Shown here: piece by piece, positions 8,409-17,250 of the stretch
Layout of the letters: each line of letters opens with the position of its first letter
How positions within the stretch are numbered: the stretch's first letter is position 1
DNA from: an uncultured Rhodopila sp.
Lineage (GTDB): Bacteria; Pseudomonadota; Alphaproteobacteria; Acetobacterales; Acetobacteraceae
Assembly (NCBI RefSeq): GCF_903915725.1
Contig: NZ_CAIWTY010000050.1
Coordinates: forward strand, 1-47,930
Length of the DNA stretch: 47,930 nt
Reading direction: 5' to 3'
Notes under the pieces: generated by a model
Databases searched by the model: none
Told to the model about the DNA's origin: nothing
The model's input: only the letters and a program-made list of their open reading frames with translations
Translations under genes and position numbers: made by a program

Positions 8409-8864
8409 CTAAACCGCCTCGTCCAGATCCACCCCCCACATCTTCTCCAGCGCATACATCGTCCGGGCCTCCGGCTTGAACAGATGCACCACGATGTCAC
8501 CCGCATCGATCAGCACCCAGTCCGAGCCGCCCTTGCCCTCGATCTGCACCCGCTTCAACCCGGCATCCTTGAGCTTCTCGCTCAGATGTTCCGCCATCGC
8601 GCTTATCTGCCGATCGGCCAGCCCCGAGGCGATCACCATCCGGTCGCAGAACATCGCCTTCCCGGCGAGGTCCATCGCGACCACGTTCTCCGCCTTGTCG
8701 TCCTCCAGGCTGGTCACGATCACCGCCTGCAGACGATCGAGTTCCGACGCCTCGGTCTTCACTTTCTTCACCCGCGTCGTACCGGTCTTTTTCGGCCCGG
8801 CGGCGATCGTCTTTTTCCGCGGGCTGCCAGGCGCCACCGCGGCATCCGCCAGGGCCGGCTTCAC
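8409..8864 (-). CDS. rsfS: Ribosome silencing factor RsfS
   Basis: 151 residues. Residues about 38-151 are the RsfS domain: SLEDDKAENVVAMDLAGKA, then CDRMVIASGLADRQISAMAEHL, and WVLIDAGDIVVHLFKPEAR near the C-terminus. It binds ribosomal protein uL14 and blocks subunit joining in starvation. The N-terminal 37 residues are Lys/Ala/Pro-rich and probably disordered; the assumed start is GTG at 8864, as no ATG is in frame. It follows nadD in the order proA-nadD-rsfS, which is common in alphaproteobacteria. The gene's 3' end is duplicated at 6869-6938. Confidence 0.92.
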   Translation of the reverse strand: MKPALADAAVAPGSPRKKTIAAGPKKTGTTRVKKVKTEASELDRLQAVIVTSLEDDKAENVVAMDLAGKAMFCDRMVIASGLADRQISAMAEHLSEKLKDAGLKRVQIEGKGGSDWVLIDAGDIVVHLFKPEARTMYALEKMWGVDLDEAV

Positions 8865-8926
8865 AGCCTTCTTGCGCGGCGCCGGCTTATGCCTGGCGGG
8901 GGACGATGACAGTGTCGGCGACTTGG

Positions 8927-9544
8927 TTATAGCACAGTTCCTTTGGCGGCATTACGGATCGCGGTGGCGGAGGCGGCGGTCTGCCGCACCGGCAGAAACA
9001 CCCAGCCCGGCGCGCTGCCGGGCAGCAGGGACGCTTGCCGAGGCAACCGGCGCCCTGCCCGTAGCCGATACGCCGCCTGTCCCGCAAGCGCCCGCTGATT
9101 ATAAGCCGGCCGCGGCAGCACCGCGAACGGCATCAACCGGGCGATTTCCGTCCACCGCCGCCAGCGCGGCATCTCCGCCAGAATGTCCGCGCCCATGATC
9201 CAGACAAACCGCACGCGCGGAAACAACCGCCGAAGCCGCCGCAGCGTATCGAGCGTGAATCGCGTTCCCAGGACCGCCTCGATCCCGCTCGCCAGCACCC
9301 GCCGCCGGTCCGCGATCCGCCGCGCCCCGGCCAGCCGTTGCGCAAACGGCGCCATCCCGTCGCGCGGCTTCAGCGGATTGCCGGGGGAAACCAGCAGCCA
9401 AACCTGATCCAGCCGCAGGCACCGCCTGGCCAGCAGCGCCACGTGGCGGTGTCCCTCATGCGCCGGGTTGAACGATCCCCCCAGCAACCCGACCCGGATT
9501 CGCCGCCGGTCCCCGAACCGGGGGATCGGGTCGGGCGTGTTCAG
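8927..9544 (-). CDS. nadD: Nicotinate-nucleotide adenylyltransferase NadD
   Basis: About 205 residues. It adenylates nicotinate mononucleotide in NAD synthesis. The core RIRVGLLGGSFNPAHEGHRHVA carries the nucleotidyltransferase GSFNPxHxGH motif, and FVWIMGADILAEMPRW and QTAASATAIRN (the SxTxIR motif) follow. No ATG, GTG or TTG lies between the proA stop and the core. The likely start is CTG at 9544, overlapping the proA stop as CTGA; the next upstream ATG (9700) would add 52 residues that are a shadow of proA. Gene order proA-nadD-rsfS suggests one operon. Confidence 0.88.
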   Translation of the reverse strand: MNTPDPIPRFGDRRRIRVGLLGGSFNPAHEGHRHVALLARRCLRLDQVWLLVSPGNPLKPRDGMAPFAQRLAGARRIADRRRVLASGIEAVLGTRFTLDTLRRLRRLFPRVRFVWIMGADILAEMPRWRRWTEIARLMPFAVLPRPAYNQRALAGQAAYRLRAGRRLPRQASLLPGSAPGWVFLPVRQTAASATAIRNAAKGTVL

Positions 9545-10791
9545 GGACGCACCTGGCCCGAGCCGAGCACGACGTAGCGGTAGGTCGTCAGTTGCTCCAG
9601 CCCGACCGGGCCGCGGGCATGGATGCGGCCGGTGGCAATGCCGATCTCGGCGCCGAAGCCGAATTCGCCGCCGTCGCAGAACTGGGTGGAGGCGTTCCAC
9701 AGCGCCACCGCGCTGTCCACGCCGCGCAGGAAGCGATCAGCGGCGGCGGCGTCCTCGGTGACGATCGCTTCCGTATGCTCACTGCCATGCGCCTCGATGT
9801 GGGCCAAAGCAGCGTCAACGCCATCCACCACCGCGACCGACAGAACCGAGTCCAGCCATTCGGTGTCGAAATCTTCCGCCCGCGCCGCCGGCAGGTCCGG
9901 CACGATGTCGCGCGCCGCCGCATCCGCCCGGAAGGAACACCCGAGCGCCCGCAGATCGTCCACCAGCAGCGGCAGCAGCGATGCGGCGATGCCGCGATCG
10001 ATCAGCAGGGTCTCCGTCGCGCCGCAAATCCCGGTGCGCCGCATCTTCGCGTTCGCCACGATCCGCCGCGCCATCGCCGGGTCTGCCGCTTCATGCACGT
10101 AGGTATGGTTCAGCCCCTCGGCATGCGCCAGCACCGGAACCCGAGCCTCGCGCTGCACGCGTTCCACCAGCGACTTGCCGCCGCGGGGAATGATCAGGTC
10201 CAGCAGCCCTGCCCCAGCCAGCATCGCCGCCACGAACGCCCGATCGGCGTTGGGCGCAACCTGGATGCACGCCTCCGGCAGCCCGGCCGCCAGCAAACCC
10301 GTCCGCAGTGCCTGATGGATCGCCCGCGCGCTGTGCGTGCTGTCCGAGCCACCGCGCAGGATCACTGCATTGCCCGACTTCAGGCACAGCCCGGCGGCAT
10401 CCGCGCCGACATTCGGGCGGCTTTCGTAAATCATCCCGATGACGCCGATGGGCGAGGCGATCCGCCGGATGCGCAGCCCGTTCGGCTGCGTCCAGTCCGC
10501 CAGCGTCCGTTCCAGCGGGTCCGGCAGCGCGGCGATGTCCTCCAGCCCGCGCGCCATCGCTTCAACCCGCGCTTCCGTCAGCGTCAGACGGTCGAGGAAC
10601 GCCGCGGTGCCCTGATAGCCGGCGACATCAGCGGCGTTGGCGGTCAGGATGGCGCGCAGGCCCTGGCGCAAGGCGTCGGCCATCATGCGCAAGGCCGCGT
10701 TGCGAGTTCCGGCTGAACTGCGCGCCAGGACGCGGCTCGCGGCGCGCGCTGCAACCGCCGCGGCCTTCAGATGTTCGTTCTCGTCCATCAC
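9541..10791 (-). CDS. proA: Gamma-glutamyl phosphate reductase ProA
   Basis: 416 residues, full length. Reduces gamma-glutamyl phosphate to glutamate semialdehyde with NADPH in proline synthesis. Visible family motifs: IGVIGMIYESRPNVGADAAGLCLKSGNAVILRGG region (residues about 115-150), IPRGGKSLVERV, and the catalytic cysteine in RTGICGATETLL near residue 250. The C-terminus GPVGLEQLTTYRYVVLGSGQ is typical. proB is not in the window. First gene of the proA-nadD-rsfS run; divergent from cstA with 91 bp between starts. Confidence 0.95.
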   Translation of the reverse strand: MMDENEHLKAAAVAARAASRVLARSSAGTRNAALRMMADALRQGLRAILTANAADVAGYQGTAAFLDRLTLTEARVEAMARGLEDIAALPDPLERTLADWTQPNGLRIRRIASPIGVIGMIYESRPNVGADAAGLCLKSGNAVILRGGSDSTHSARAIHQALRTGLLAAGLPEACIQVAPNADRAFVAAMLAGAGLLDLIIPRGGKSLVERVQREARVPVLAHAEGLNHTYVHEAADPAMARRIVANAKMRRTGICGATETLLIDRGIAASLLPLLVDDLRALGCSFRADAAARDIVPDLPAARAEDFDTEWLDSVLSVAVVDGVDAALAHIEAHGSEHTEAIVTEDAAAADRFLRGVDSAVALWNASTQFCDGGEFGFGAEIGIATGRIHARGPVGLEQLTTYRYVVLGSGQVRP

Positions 10792-10882
10792 TGCACTATG
10801 TTTCAGTCAACAGGGACTTGTGCTTAGGCTATTCGCCGGTGCCGATCAATGCGATAACCCCGAGACCGTCGCGGAGGAAACA

Positions 10883-12943
10883 ATGACGCTAACCAACCGG
10901 CTGCTCTGGCTTGCCGTCACCCTTTTGGGGACGGTGTCTTTCGGCATCGTCGCCCTGGCGCGGGGAGAGCCGGTGAACGCCGCCTGGCTGGTGGTCGCGG
11001 CGGTCTGCATCTACTTCATAGCCTACCGATTCTACGGGTTGTTCATCGTCAACAAGGTGTTCCGCATCGACCCGGCCCGGCCGACTCCGGCCTACCGCCA
11101 CAATGACGGCCTGGACTACGTCCCGACCAACAAATACGTGCTGTTCGGCCACCATTTCGCGGCGATCGCCGGGGCTGGTCCCCTCGTCGGCCCGGTGCTG
11201 GCGGTGCAGATGGGCTATTTGCCCGGCACGCTGTGGATTCTGGCGGGCGTGGTGTTCGCCGGCGCGGTGCAGGACCTGACCGTGCTGTTCCTGTCCACAA
11301 GGCGCGATGGCCGCTCCCTCGGCGACATGATTCGCGGCGAGCTTGGCCCGGTCCCGGGCGCAATCGCCGGGATCGGCATCCTGCTGATCTGCATCATCGT
11401 GCTGTCGGTGCTGGCGCTGGTCGTGGTGATGGCATTGAAAGGCAGCCCCTGGGGCACCTTCACGGTTGCCTGCACCATCCCGATCGCGTTGCTGATGGGC
11501 GTCTACAGCCGCTTCATCCGCCCTGGCCGCATCGCCGAGATGTCCGCTATCGGCGTCGTCCTGCTGCTGGGATCCCTCATCGGTGGCCAATATGTCGCGG
11601 CGGACCCGGTCTGGGGGGCGTTCTTCAACCTGACCGCGCCGACACTGGCGCTGATCGTCATCGGCTATGGCTTCGTCGCCTCCGTGTTGCCGATATGGCT
11701 GCTGCTGGCGCCGCGCGACTACCTGTCCACCTTCCTGAAAATCGGCACCATCACACTACTGGCCATCGGCATCGTCATCGTGCAGCCGTATCTGCAGATG
11801 CCATCGGTCACACGCTTCATCGATGGCAGCGGACCGGTCTGGGCCGGCAGCGTCTTCCCGTTCCTGTTCATCACCATTGCCTGCGGTGCCGTCTCCGGCT
11901 GGCATGCGCTGATCTCCTCCGGCACCACGCCGAAGATGATCGAGAACGAGAACCAACTCGCCTTCATCGGCTACGGCGCGATGCTGATGGAGTCGTTCGT
12001 CGCCATCATCGCGCTGATCGCGGCGTCTTCGATCCATCCCGGCGTCTACTTCGCCATGAACAGCGCCGCCGGTCTTATCGGCACGGACCCCGTGCACGCC
12101 GCCGAGGTGATCAGCAACTGGGGCTTCACCGTCACCCCCGACATGCTGACCCGGATCGCGCATGACGTGGGCGAAACAAGCATCCTGTCCCGCACCGGCG
12201 GCGCGCCCACCCTGGCGGTCGGCATGGCGAGCATCCTCTCCGGGCTTATCGGCGGCAAATGGCTGATGGGGCTATGGTACCATTTCGCCATCCTGTTCGA
12301 GGCGCTGTTTATCCTGACCACGGTGGACGCCGGCACCCGGGTCTGCCGCTTCATGATCCAGGACCTTGTCGGCAATGTCGTGCCGGTGTTCAAGGCGACG
12401 GAGTCCTGGGCCAACAACCTCATCGGCTCCGCGCTGGCCTGCCTGTTGTGGGGGTATTTCCTCTATCAGGGCGTGATCGATCCGCTGGGCGGCATCTGGA
12501 CGCTGTGGCCGCTGTTCGGCACTGCCAACCAGATGCTGGCGGCGATCGCGCTGATCTTTTGCACAACCGTTCTGTTTAAGATGAAACGGCACCGCTACGC
12601 CTGGGTCACGCTGATCCCGACCACGTGGCTGGTCGTCTGCACGGTCACGGCGGGCACGCAGAAGGTGCTCAGCCCGAACCCCACCATCGGCTTTCTCGCG
12701 CACGCCCAGCGCTTCAGCGACGCGATCGACGCGGGCAAGGTGCTCGCCCCCGCCAAGAGCCTGGCGGAAATGAGCCGCGTCGTCTTCAACGACTATGTCG
12801 ATGCCAGCCTGGCCGGAATCTTCGCCGTGATCGTCATCTTGATGGTCTGGTTCGGCGCCAGCGCCTGCCTGCGGGCGCTGACGGAACCGCGCGTCTCCGC
12901 GATCGAGATCGACGGCGCAGTCAGGGGGGCGGGCGATGACTAG
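10883..12943 (+). CDS. cstA: Carbon starvation / pyruvate transporter CstA
   Basis: 686 residues with about 16-18 hydrophobic segments across the whole length; the normal size for CstA. Signature stretches include NDGLDYVPTNKYVLFGHHFAAIAGAGPLVGPVLA near residue 75-110 and HALISSGTTPKM near 340. Members import pyruvate or peptides under carbon limitation. The start at 10883 has a strong GGAGGAA site 5 bp upstream; the longer frame upstream is a proA shadow. The stop overlaps the next gene (YbdD family) by 8 bp, the standard cstA-ybdD pair. Confidence 0.94.
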   Translation: MTLTNRLLWLAVTLLGTVSFGIVALARGEPVNAAWLVVAAVCIYFIAYRFYGLFIVNKVFRIDPARPTPAYRHNDGLDYVPTNKYVLFGHHFAAIAGAGPLVGPVLAVQMGYLPGTLWILAGVVFAGAVQDLTVLFLSTRRDGRSLGDMIRGELGPVPGAIAGIGILLICIIVLSVLALVVVMALKGSPWGTFTVACTIPIALLMGVYSRFIRPGRIAEMSAIGVVLLLGSLIGGQYVAADPVWGAFFNLTAPTLALIVIGYGFVASVLPIWLLLAPRDYLSTFLKIGTITLLAIGIVIVQPYLQMPSVTRFIDGSGPVWAGSVFPFLFITIACGAVSGWHALISSGTTPKMIENENQLAFIGYGAMLMESFVAIIALIAASSIHPGVYFAMNSAAGLIGTDPVHAAEVISNWGFTVTPDMLTRIAHDVGETSILSRTGGAPTLAVGMASILSGLIGGKWLMGLWYHFAILFEALFILTTVDAGTRVCRFMIQDLVGNVVPVFKATESWANNLIGSALACLLWGYFLYQGVIDPLGGIWTLWPLFGTANQMLAAIALIFCTTVLFKMKRHRYAWVTLIPTTWLVVCTVTAGTQKVLSPNPTIGFLAHAQRFSDAIDAGKVLAPAKSLAEMSRVVFNDYVDASLAGIFAVIVILMVWFGASACLRALTEPRVSAIEIDGAVRGAGDD

Positions 12944-13136
12944 GTTCAAACTCGTTTGCGAGCGGGTCGCCGAAACGGCCCGCCTCATGGTCGGCGTTCC
13001 CGACTACAAGACCTATGTGGCGCACCGTGAAACCATGCACCCGGGCAAGGAAATCATGAGCTACGAGGCGTTCTTCCGGGAACGCCAGGACGCTCGTTAC
13101 GCGGTCAGCAAAGGACGAATGCGCGGCTGCTGTTGA
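12936..13136 (+). CDS. YbdD/YjiX family small protein
   Basis: 66 residues with the family core VGVPDYKTYVAHRETMHPGKEIMSYEAFF, followed by FRERQDARYA. It ends in RMRGCC, as in many relatives. It begins 8 bp inside cstA and is translationally coupled to it. In enterobacteria YbdD/YjiX is needed for pyruvate uptake by the partner CstA/BtsT, so an accessory role for this transporter is likely. Confidence 0.92.
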   Translation: MTRFKLVCERVAETARLMVGVPDYKTYVAHRETMHPGKEIMSYEAFFRERQDARYAVSKGRMRGCC

Positions 13137-13280
13137 CCCCGTCAGCAGCGTAAAGTCTCCAACCCGATCGTCGCGTCCGCCAACCCGGGAACATGGACCC
13201 GTTGATCCGTGAGCGCGCCCGGCCGATGCCCGATGCGCTGCCGGGCAGCGCAACTTTCGACCGGGTCGGGACGTTGCGCT

Positions 13281-14582
13281 CTAGCAGCCATTGAGGCGGG
13301 GCACGGGTGCCCCCGCAATCTCCTGCTCATACAAAGCCGCGGCCGCCTCCGGCCCGGACAGAATCTCGATCAGCCGCAGCTTCCGCACCGGCGTCAACGT
13401 CCCCGCCGCCGCCGCTTCCTTCACCGCCGCGGACGCCTCCTGCAACAGACGATCGTAATTCGCCGCGCCGCCGATCTTGCGCGCCTCGGATTCCAGTTCC
13501 CGCAGTTCCCGGCCGCAGCTCTCCATCAATACCTGCCCGGTGCCGTCGACCGGTGCCGATCCAGCCGCCAGCGGCGACAGCAGACCGGTGTTGAGGCCGT
13601 CGGAAAACCGTTCCCGGCAGGCATGATCGAGCTTCCGGCGGATCGCGTGCAGCCTGGGCCGATCGATGCCCGCGCCGGAGTCTTCTTCGATCTCGTGCAG
13701 AAAGGTGGTGATCCGCCGCACCATCGCGCCGACATTCGCCAGCGGACCGCGGCTGAGTTCCTCGCTCAGGGCCGTATCGCTCTCCATGTCGCTCAGCATC
13801 TGCTCGGTGCCTTGATCGATCGCCCGGCGCACCATCGCCTTGGCGGCCTGATCCCCGCCCGACGCGACGAAACGCCGCAGCAACGGCGCGGCGTGCGGCG
13901 ATTGCAGCAGGATCAGCCGGGCGATCAGGGCGCAGCCTTCGGGAGGTTCCTTGCCTATGTCTTTGAGGATATCGGCAACCGCCTGCTCCGCCGATTCAAA
14001 AACCCCGACCTCTTCGTCGCGCAGCAGCCAACGGAGCTGCGGGCCGCGCCGCAGCACCGCGGCAACCGCCCTCGACAATGGTTGGAAGACCTTGATCGAC
14101 AGGCCGGCCTCGGCCCAATCGTCCGAAGGACTCGCCGCGGCCAACACCTCGGCGGCGCGCGGCCACAATGCCTCCCCGGCCAGCGTGATCGCCTGCATCG
14201 CATCGGTCTTCCGTCCGGCGATGGTCTTGTCGATGAAAACCGCTTCGGCGCCTAAACCGGCCCGCACAGTCCTGGCCAGGGGCGCCAACGCGGTCCGCGG
14301 CACGGCCGGCTCCTCCGGCTTCCAGTCGCGCGGCGCGACGATCACCGGATCCAGCGGCAGAAACAGCAGCCGCGTGAACCGCAGCGGACGAACCAGATTG
14401 AGCGACGCCAGCCGCACGCGCAGCGGGTCAAGCAGCGTCTGGTTCATCTTCGGGTCCGCCACATCGTCCAGCATGGCGATGACGCGCTTGATCTTCTGGT
14501 CATCCGCCAGGCTCAGATCCTTGCGCAGGGCGTGGACGGCCGGCGGTGCGGCTTTCATCGAGGGCTGTGTCATGCGTGGCAT
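13281..14582 (-). CDS. Unrecognised 433-residue protein, second gene of a pair
   Basis: I do not recognise a family. The protein is mostly alpha-helical, cytoplasmic (no signal or membrane segment), with long acidic/basic amphipathic stretches, for example KIKRVIAMLDDVADPKMN near residue 31 and EARKIGGAANYDRLLQEA near 375. The start at 14582 has a GGGAG site 5 bp upstream. It lies 22 bp after the stop of the 373-residue gene, so they are likely co-transcribed. Codon use looks like the neighbours. No enzyme motif was found. The two are read as a conserved-looking two-gene unit of unknown role. Confidence 0.7.
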   Translation of the reverse strand: MPRMTQPSMKAAPPAVHALRKDLSLADDQKIKRVIAMLDDVADPKMNQTLLDPLRVRLASLNLVRPLRFTRLLFLPLDPVIVAPRDWKPEEPAVPRTALAPLARTVRAGLGAEAVFIDKTIAGRKTDAMQAITLAGEALWPRAAEVLAAASPSDDWAEAGLSIKVFQPLSRAVAAVLRRGPQLRWLLRDEEVGVFESAEQAVADILKDIGKEPPEGCALIARLILLQSPHAAPLLRRFVASGGDQAAKAMVRRAIDQGTEQMLSDMESDTALSEELSRGPLANVGAMVRRITTFLHEIEEDSGAGIDRPRLHAIRRKLDHACRERFSDGLNTGLLSPLAAGSAPVDGTGQVLMESCGRELRELESEARKIGGAANYDRLLQEASAAVKEAAAAGTLTPVRKLRLIEILSGPEAAAALYEQEIAGAPVPRLNGC

Positions 14583-14604
14583 TGCTCCCGGGGGTTCACC
14601 GCAT

Positions 14605-15726
14605 TCAAACCGTGATCGCCCGGAAATGCTCGTTCCGGCGGATCAGACTGAACACCATGGCGCCGGTGAACCAATCTTCGTTGAGGTTGATCAGGCGGCG
14701 GAAGCGAACAACGTCGTCGATCTCGTTGGTCATCGAGCACCAGTCATTGACCTCCTTCGGCAGGATCGGCACCAGCGTCGCCATCTCCGCCAGCGCCGCG
14801 CGCCGCGTGGCGTCGTCCACGGCGTTGTTCCAGATCAGGCAGATCTGCTCCCACCCGTCGAGCAGCCACTCCGGCCGGCCCACCAGTTCAATGATCGAGT
14901 CGCGATCCGCGGCCCAGGTTTGCAGCAGGTCGATCATGTTGTCCGGCAAAGCCTGCGCCTTCGCGACCGTCGTCTGCGCCAGCGACAGGGTCACGTCCGC
15001 CACCGCGCAGAACATCTTGGCGTAGCAGGTCTGGTCCTCGTGCCGCTGGGTATCGCTCCACTCCGAAACGCTGGTCCGCACGGCGCGCAGCATGTTGGTC
15101 AGGCGGGGCGTGCGGCCGGTGGCGCCGACGGAGCCCACGCCGATATTGGACATCACGTCGGCCAGTTCCTCGAGCGCGTTCGCGGTCCAGGTGGTGGACT
15201 GGCCCAGCCGCGGCGAGATCCAGTCCACGGCCAGGCGCGCCTTTTCCGACGGATCGAGCGCATGGCTGCCCTGGCCGGTCAGGGATGCGGGGGAGAAACG
15301 GCGGACGACCTGCTCGACCAGGGTCATCAGCAGGCGGTAGTTGGTGACGACCCGGTCGCCCTTGTCAGCATCGGTCGCCACCCGGGCGGCTTCCATCGCT
15401 TCCTCGCCGGCCAGGCCCTCGGCCGCTATCTGCCGGGCAACGCGGCGGATCGTCGCCGGGGTAACATTGGTGACGGAGGCGATTCTCTGGCTGAAGACCT
15501 TGTCATGCAAGGTCGGGCGGCAGAGCGCCGTCAGGCTGCTCCATGGCATGACATAGACGCCGCGACCGCCGGAGAGGTTGGGCACGACCAGTTCGACGAG
15601 GTGCTTCTTGGCCGGCCGCGCCCGGGTGCCGCCGAGACGCGGGGTGGTGAACGGCACCGCGACGCCGCGTTCCAGAAAGGTCGTGGGATGATATGGCCGG
15701 ATCGGGGGGAGTTCCGCCTCAAGCAA
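14605..15726 (-). CDS. Unrecognised 373-residue protein, first gene of a pair
   Basis: No family recognised. Cytoplasmic, soluble, mostly helical. Residues about 80-115 (VFSQRIASVTNVTPATIRRVARQIAAEGL) look like a helix-turn-helix, with TNVTPATIRR as the possible recognition part; the N-terminal 65 residues contain a beta segment (HLVELVVPNLSGG). The remainder is helical, with FCAVADVTLSLAQTTVAKAQ near the middle. Followed after 22 bp by the 433-residue gene. If the helix-turn-helix is real it could bind nucleic acid, but this is a guess from pattern. Confidence 0.7.
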   Translation of the reverse strand: MLEAELPPIRPYHPTTFLERGVAVPFTTPRLGGTRARPAKKHLVELVVPNLSGGRGVYVMPWSSLTALCRPTLHDKVFSQRIASVTNVTPATIRRVARQIAAEGLAGEEAMEAARVATDADKGDRVVTNYRLLMTLVEQVVRRFSPASLTGQGSHALDPSEKARLAVDWISPRLGQSTTWTANALEELADVMSNIGVGSVGATGRTPRLTNMLRAVRTSVSEWSDTQRHEDQTCYAKMFCAVADVTLSLAQTTVAKAQALPDNMIDLLQTWAADRDSIIELVGRPEWLLDGWEQICLIWNNAVDDATRRAALAEMATLVPILPKEVNDWCSMTNEIDDVVRFRRLINLNEDWFTGAMVFSLIRRNEHFRAITV

Positions 15727-16049
15727 GGGCGTTGCCTCCGGGGAGCGGCTTCAACGTCATGGCGGCGGCCGGGCCACCATCCACGCCTTGCGGTCTCGTT
15801 CGCAGCGAAGACGTGCCTGGCAGCCCTATGGCCACAATGACGTAATTCGCCGCCGAATCAGAACCTTCGACAAGCCGCGCAGGGTTTGCCAGCGCCGAAT
15901 GGAGGCATCCGCCGCACACAATAGTCTTCAACATCGAACACTCCGCCTAACGGGGGAGTGCCATTATTGCGCTCAAATCCTTTACGAAGCCTTACCACGG
16001 CGCGGAAAAACGCACTCGCGCAGCAAAAAAACGGCGGCAAGCCGATGCG
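15727..16049. other. Intergenic stretch with REP element
   Basis: 323 bp with no credible gene. It contains the degenerate family A palindrome (15756-15841) just upstream of the 373-residue gene. The rest, 15842-16049, shows only a weak hairpin (CACTCC/GGAGTG near 15940-15962) and an A-rich tract near 16023. Confidence 0.45.
15756..15841. repeat. REP-like palindrome, family A copy 2 (degenerate)
   Basis: Starts GTCATGGCGG with CCATCCACGCCTT, like the other copies. The right half is eroded (AAGACGTGCCTGG, then CACAATGAC), so the palindrome is imperfect. It lies about 30 bp upstream of the 373-residue gene start. Confidence 0.65.
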
Positions 16050-16244
16050 TCAGGCGCGGCGAAGCTGGGCTTCGTCGACCACGCGTTCATGGCTGTCGAG
16101 GGCGCTTTTCGCCCGATATTGGCAGCCCTGGCTGCTGGCGGGCATGCGTCGGATAATCGTGTAAATCCCGCCGCGGACATTGGCGTTGGCACTGTTCGTC
16201 ACCAGGGCAACCTTGTCGCCGGCAGTAAACTTGTAGTCCGTCAT
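16050..16244 (-). CDS. Small conserved-looking protein next to cspA
   Basis: 64 residues: TDYKFTAGDKVALVTNSANANVRGGIYTIIRRMP, then a shorter charged tail. The N-terminal half reads like a small SH3-like beta-barrel (GDKVALV, GGIYTIIR). The start at 16244 has a good AGAAGGA site 7 bp upstream. It lies 50 bp downstream of the cold-shock gene with a strong hairpin between them. Function not known; the co-location may make it cold- or stress-linked. Confidence 0.68.
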   Translation of the reverse strand: MTDYKFTAGDKVALVTNSANANVRGGIYTIIRRMPASSQGCQYRAKSALDSHERVVDEAQLRRA

Positions 16245-16265
16245 GGCGATCCTTCTGCAACAATG

Positions 16266-16288
16266 GGGCGGCGCATCATGCGCCGCCC
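16266..16288 (-). terminator. Hairpin after cspA
   Basis: Perfect 10-bp arms GGGCGGCGCA and TGCGCCGCCC with a 3-nt loop, 7 bp past the cspA stop. There is no clear U-tract, so it may act as an attenuator or mRNA 3'-end stabiliser before the small downstream gene. Confidence 0.55.
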
Positions 16289-16294
16289 GGCATG

Positions 16295-16501
16295 TCAGCT
16301 CGCCTGAAGATTGACCGCGGAGGTCTTACCCTGCTGACCGCGTTCCAGTTCGTAGCTAACCTTCTGGTTCTCGTTCAGCGTTGTAAGTCCGGCGCGTTCA
16401 ACGGCCGAGATGTGTACGAACACATCCTTGGAGCCGTCTTCCGGCTGGATGAAGCCGAAGCCTTTTTGGGGATTGAACCATTTAACAGTGCCTGAAGCCA
16501 C
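16295..16501 (-). CDS. Cold-shock protein, CspA family
   Basis: 68 residues, a single cold-shock domain of normal size. RNP1 is KGFGFIQP and RNP2 is VFVHIS, preceded by the usual [10 protein letters not shown]. It binds single-stranded RNA/DNA as a chaperone. The natural start is GTG at 16501 ([10 protein letters not shown]); the longer frame upstream has no homology to the family. A long leader (16502 to about 16620) lies before it, as is usual for cold-regulated csp mRNAs. Confidence 0.94.
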   Translation of the reverse strand: MASGTVKWFNPQKGFGFIQPEDGSKDVFVHISAVERAGLTTLNENQKVSYELERGQQGKTSAVNLQAS

Positions 16502-16718
16502 GTGAAGTCTCCGCAACTGGCCAAATCCCGCGCACATGCGGGATATCTTACTTTTCAATTGGGGAGAGAAATGCGGCGCTTTGCGGGATTTATGACGCTA
16601 GGCGGCGCGAGATAGGCATCTTGCCCCGGCTGAAAAGTTCAGCCGTTCAACCTTCATACGCGCTATCCGGGAAATAGAACAGAGGTTATTTTGCCTGAGT
16701 TGCCTTTTCTGTGCCCGG

Positions 16719-17066
16719 CTAGACCGTGGACAGCCAGGCCACAAACAGCAGGAAACCAAGGGAACCGGCCGCGGCGTGTGCGGCCACCACGTAGCTGGCC
16801 TTGCGGTGGGACTTCCTGGCGGTCAGTGAACCCAGGAATCCTAACGCCAACGTGATCGCCAGCACGCCAGCGGCCTTGTAGCCATACACGCCACCCCGGT
16901 CGCCTGATATGTTGATCACCAACTGCTCCAGCGCCCCCGCCCCCATCAGCAGATGCGCCGCCGTCAGGATCGGCTTGTTGGCGGTATGGCGGAGATAGTT
17001 CATCCCGAGATATCCGCCGATACCAACGGCCCCGAAAAGCAGGATGGTCAGGGGGACGGTCGTCAT
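16719..17066 (-). CDS. Small four-helix membrane protein
   Basis: 115 residues with four predicted membrane segments (about 5-25, 35-52, 65-83 and 92-112), separated by short loops containing GDRGGVYGYK and TARKSHRKAS. The start at 17066 has a GGAG site upstream. No family was recognised. Read alone between the cold-shock gene and the decayed sox-derived region. An inverted repeat at 16628-16644 (GGCTGAA/TTCAGCC) follows its stop by about 75 bp. Confidence 0.65.
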   Translation of the reverse strand: MTTVPLTILLFGAVGIGGYLGMNYLRHTANKPILTAAHLLMGAGALEQLVINISGDRGGVYGYKAAGVLAITLALGFLGSLTARKSHRKASYVVAAHAAAGSLGFLLFVAWLSTV

Positions 17067-17250
17067 AAGGTCAACTCCGGTTCAGTCCGCGACATGATGT
17101 CCGGACTTTCACCGGCCGTGTCGATCATAAAATCGTCTCGCAACGCGTCAACCGGCCGCCGGGGTTTCAGATGCGTTTTCATCCGCACATTCCAGCCGCG
17201 CGTCTTCCAGGCAAGCCCCGGGCATAGGGCACCGGCGAGCGGGGCACATC

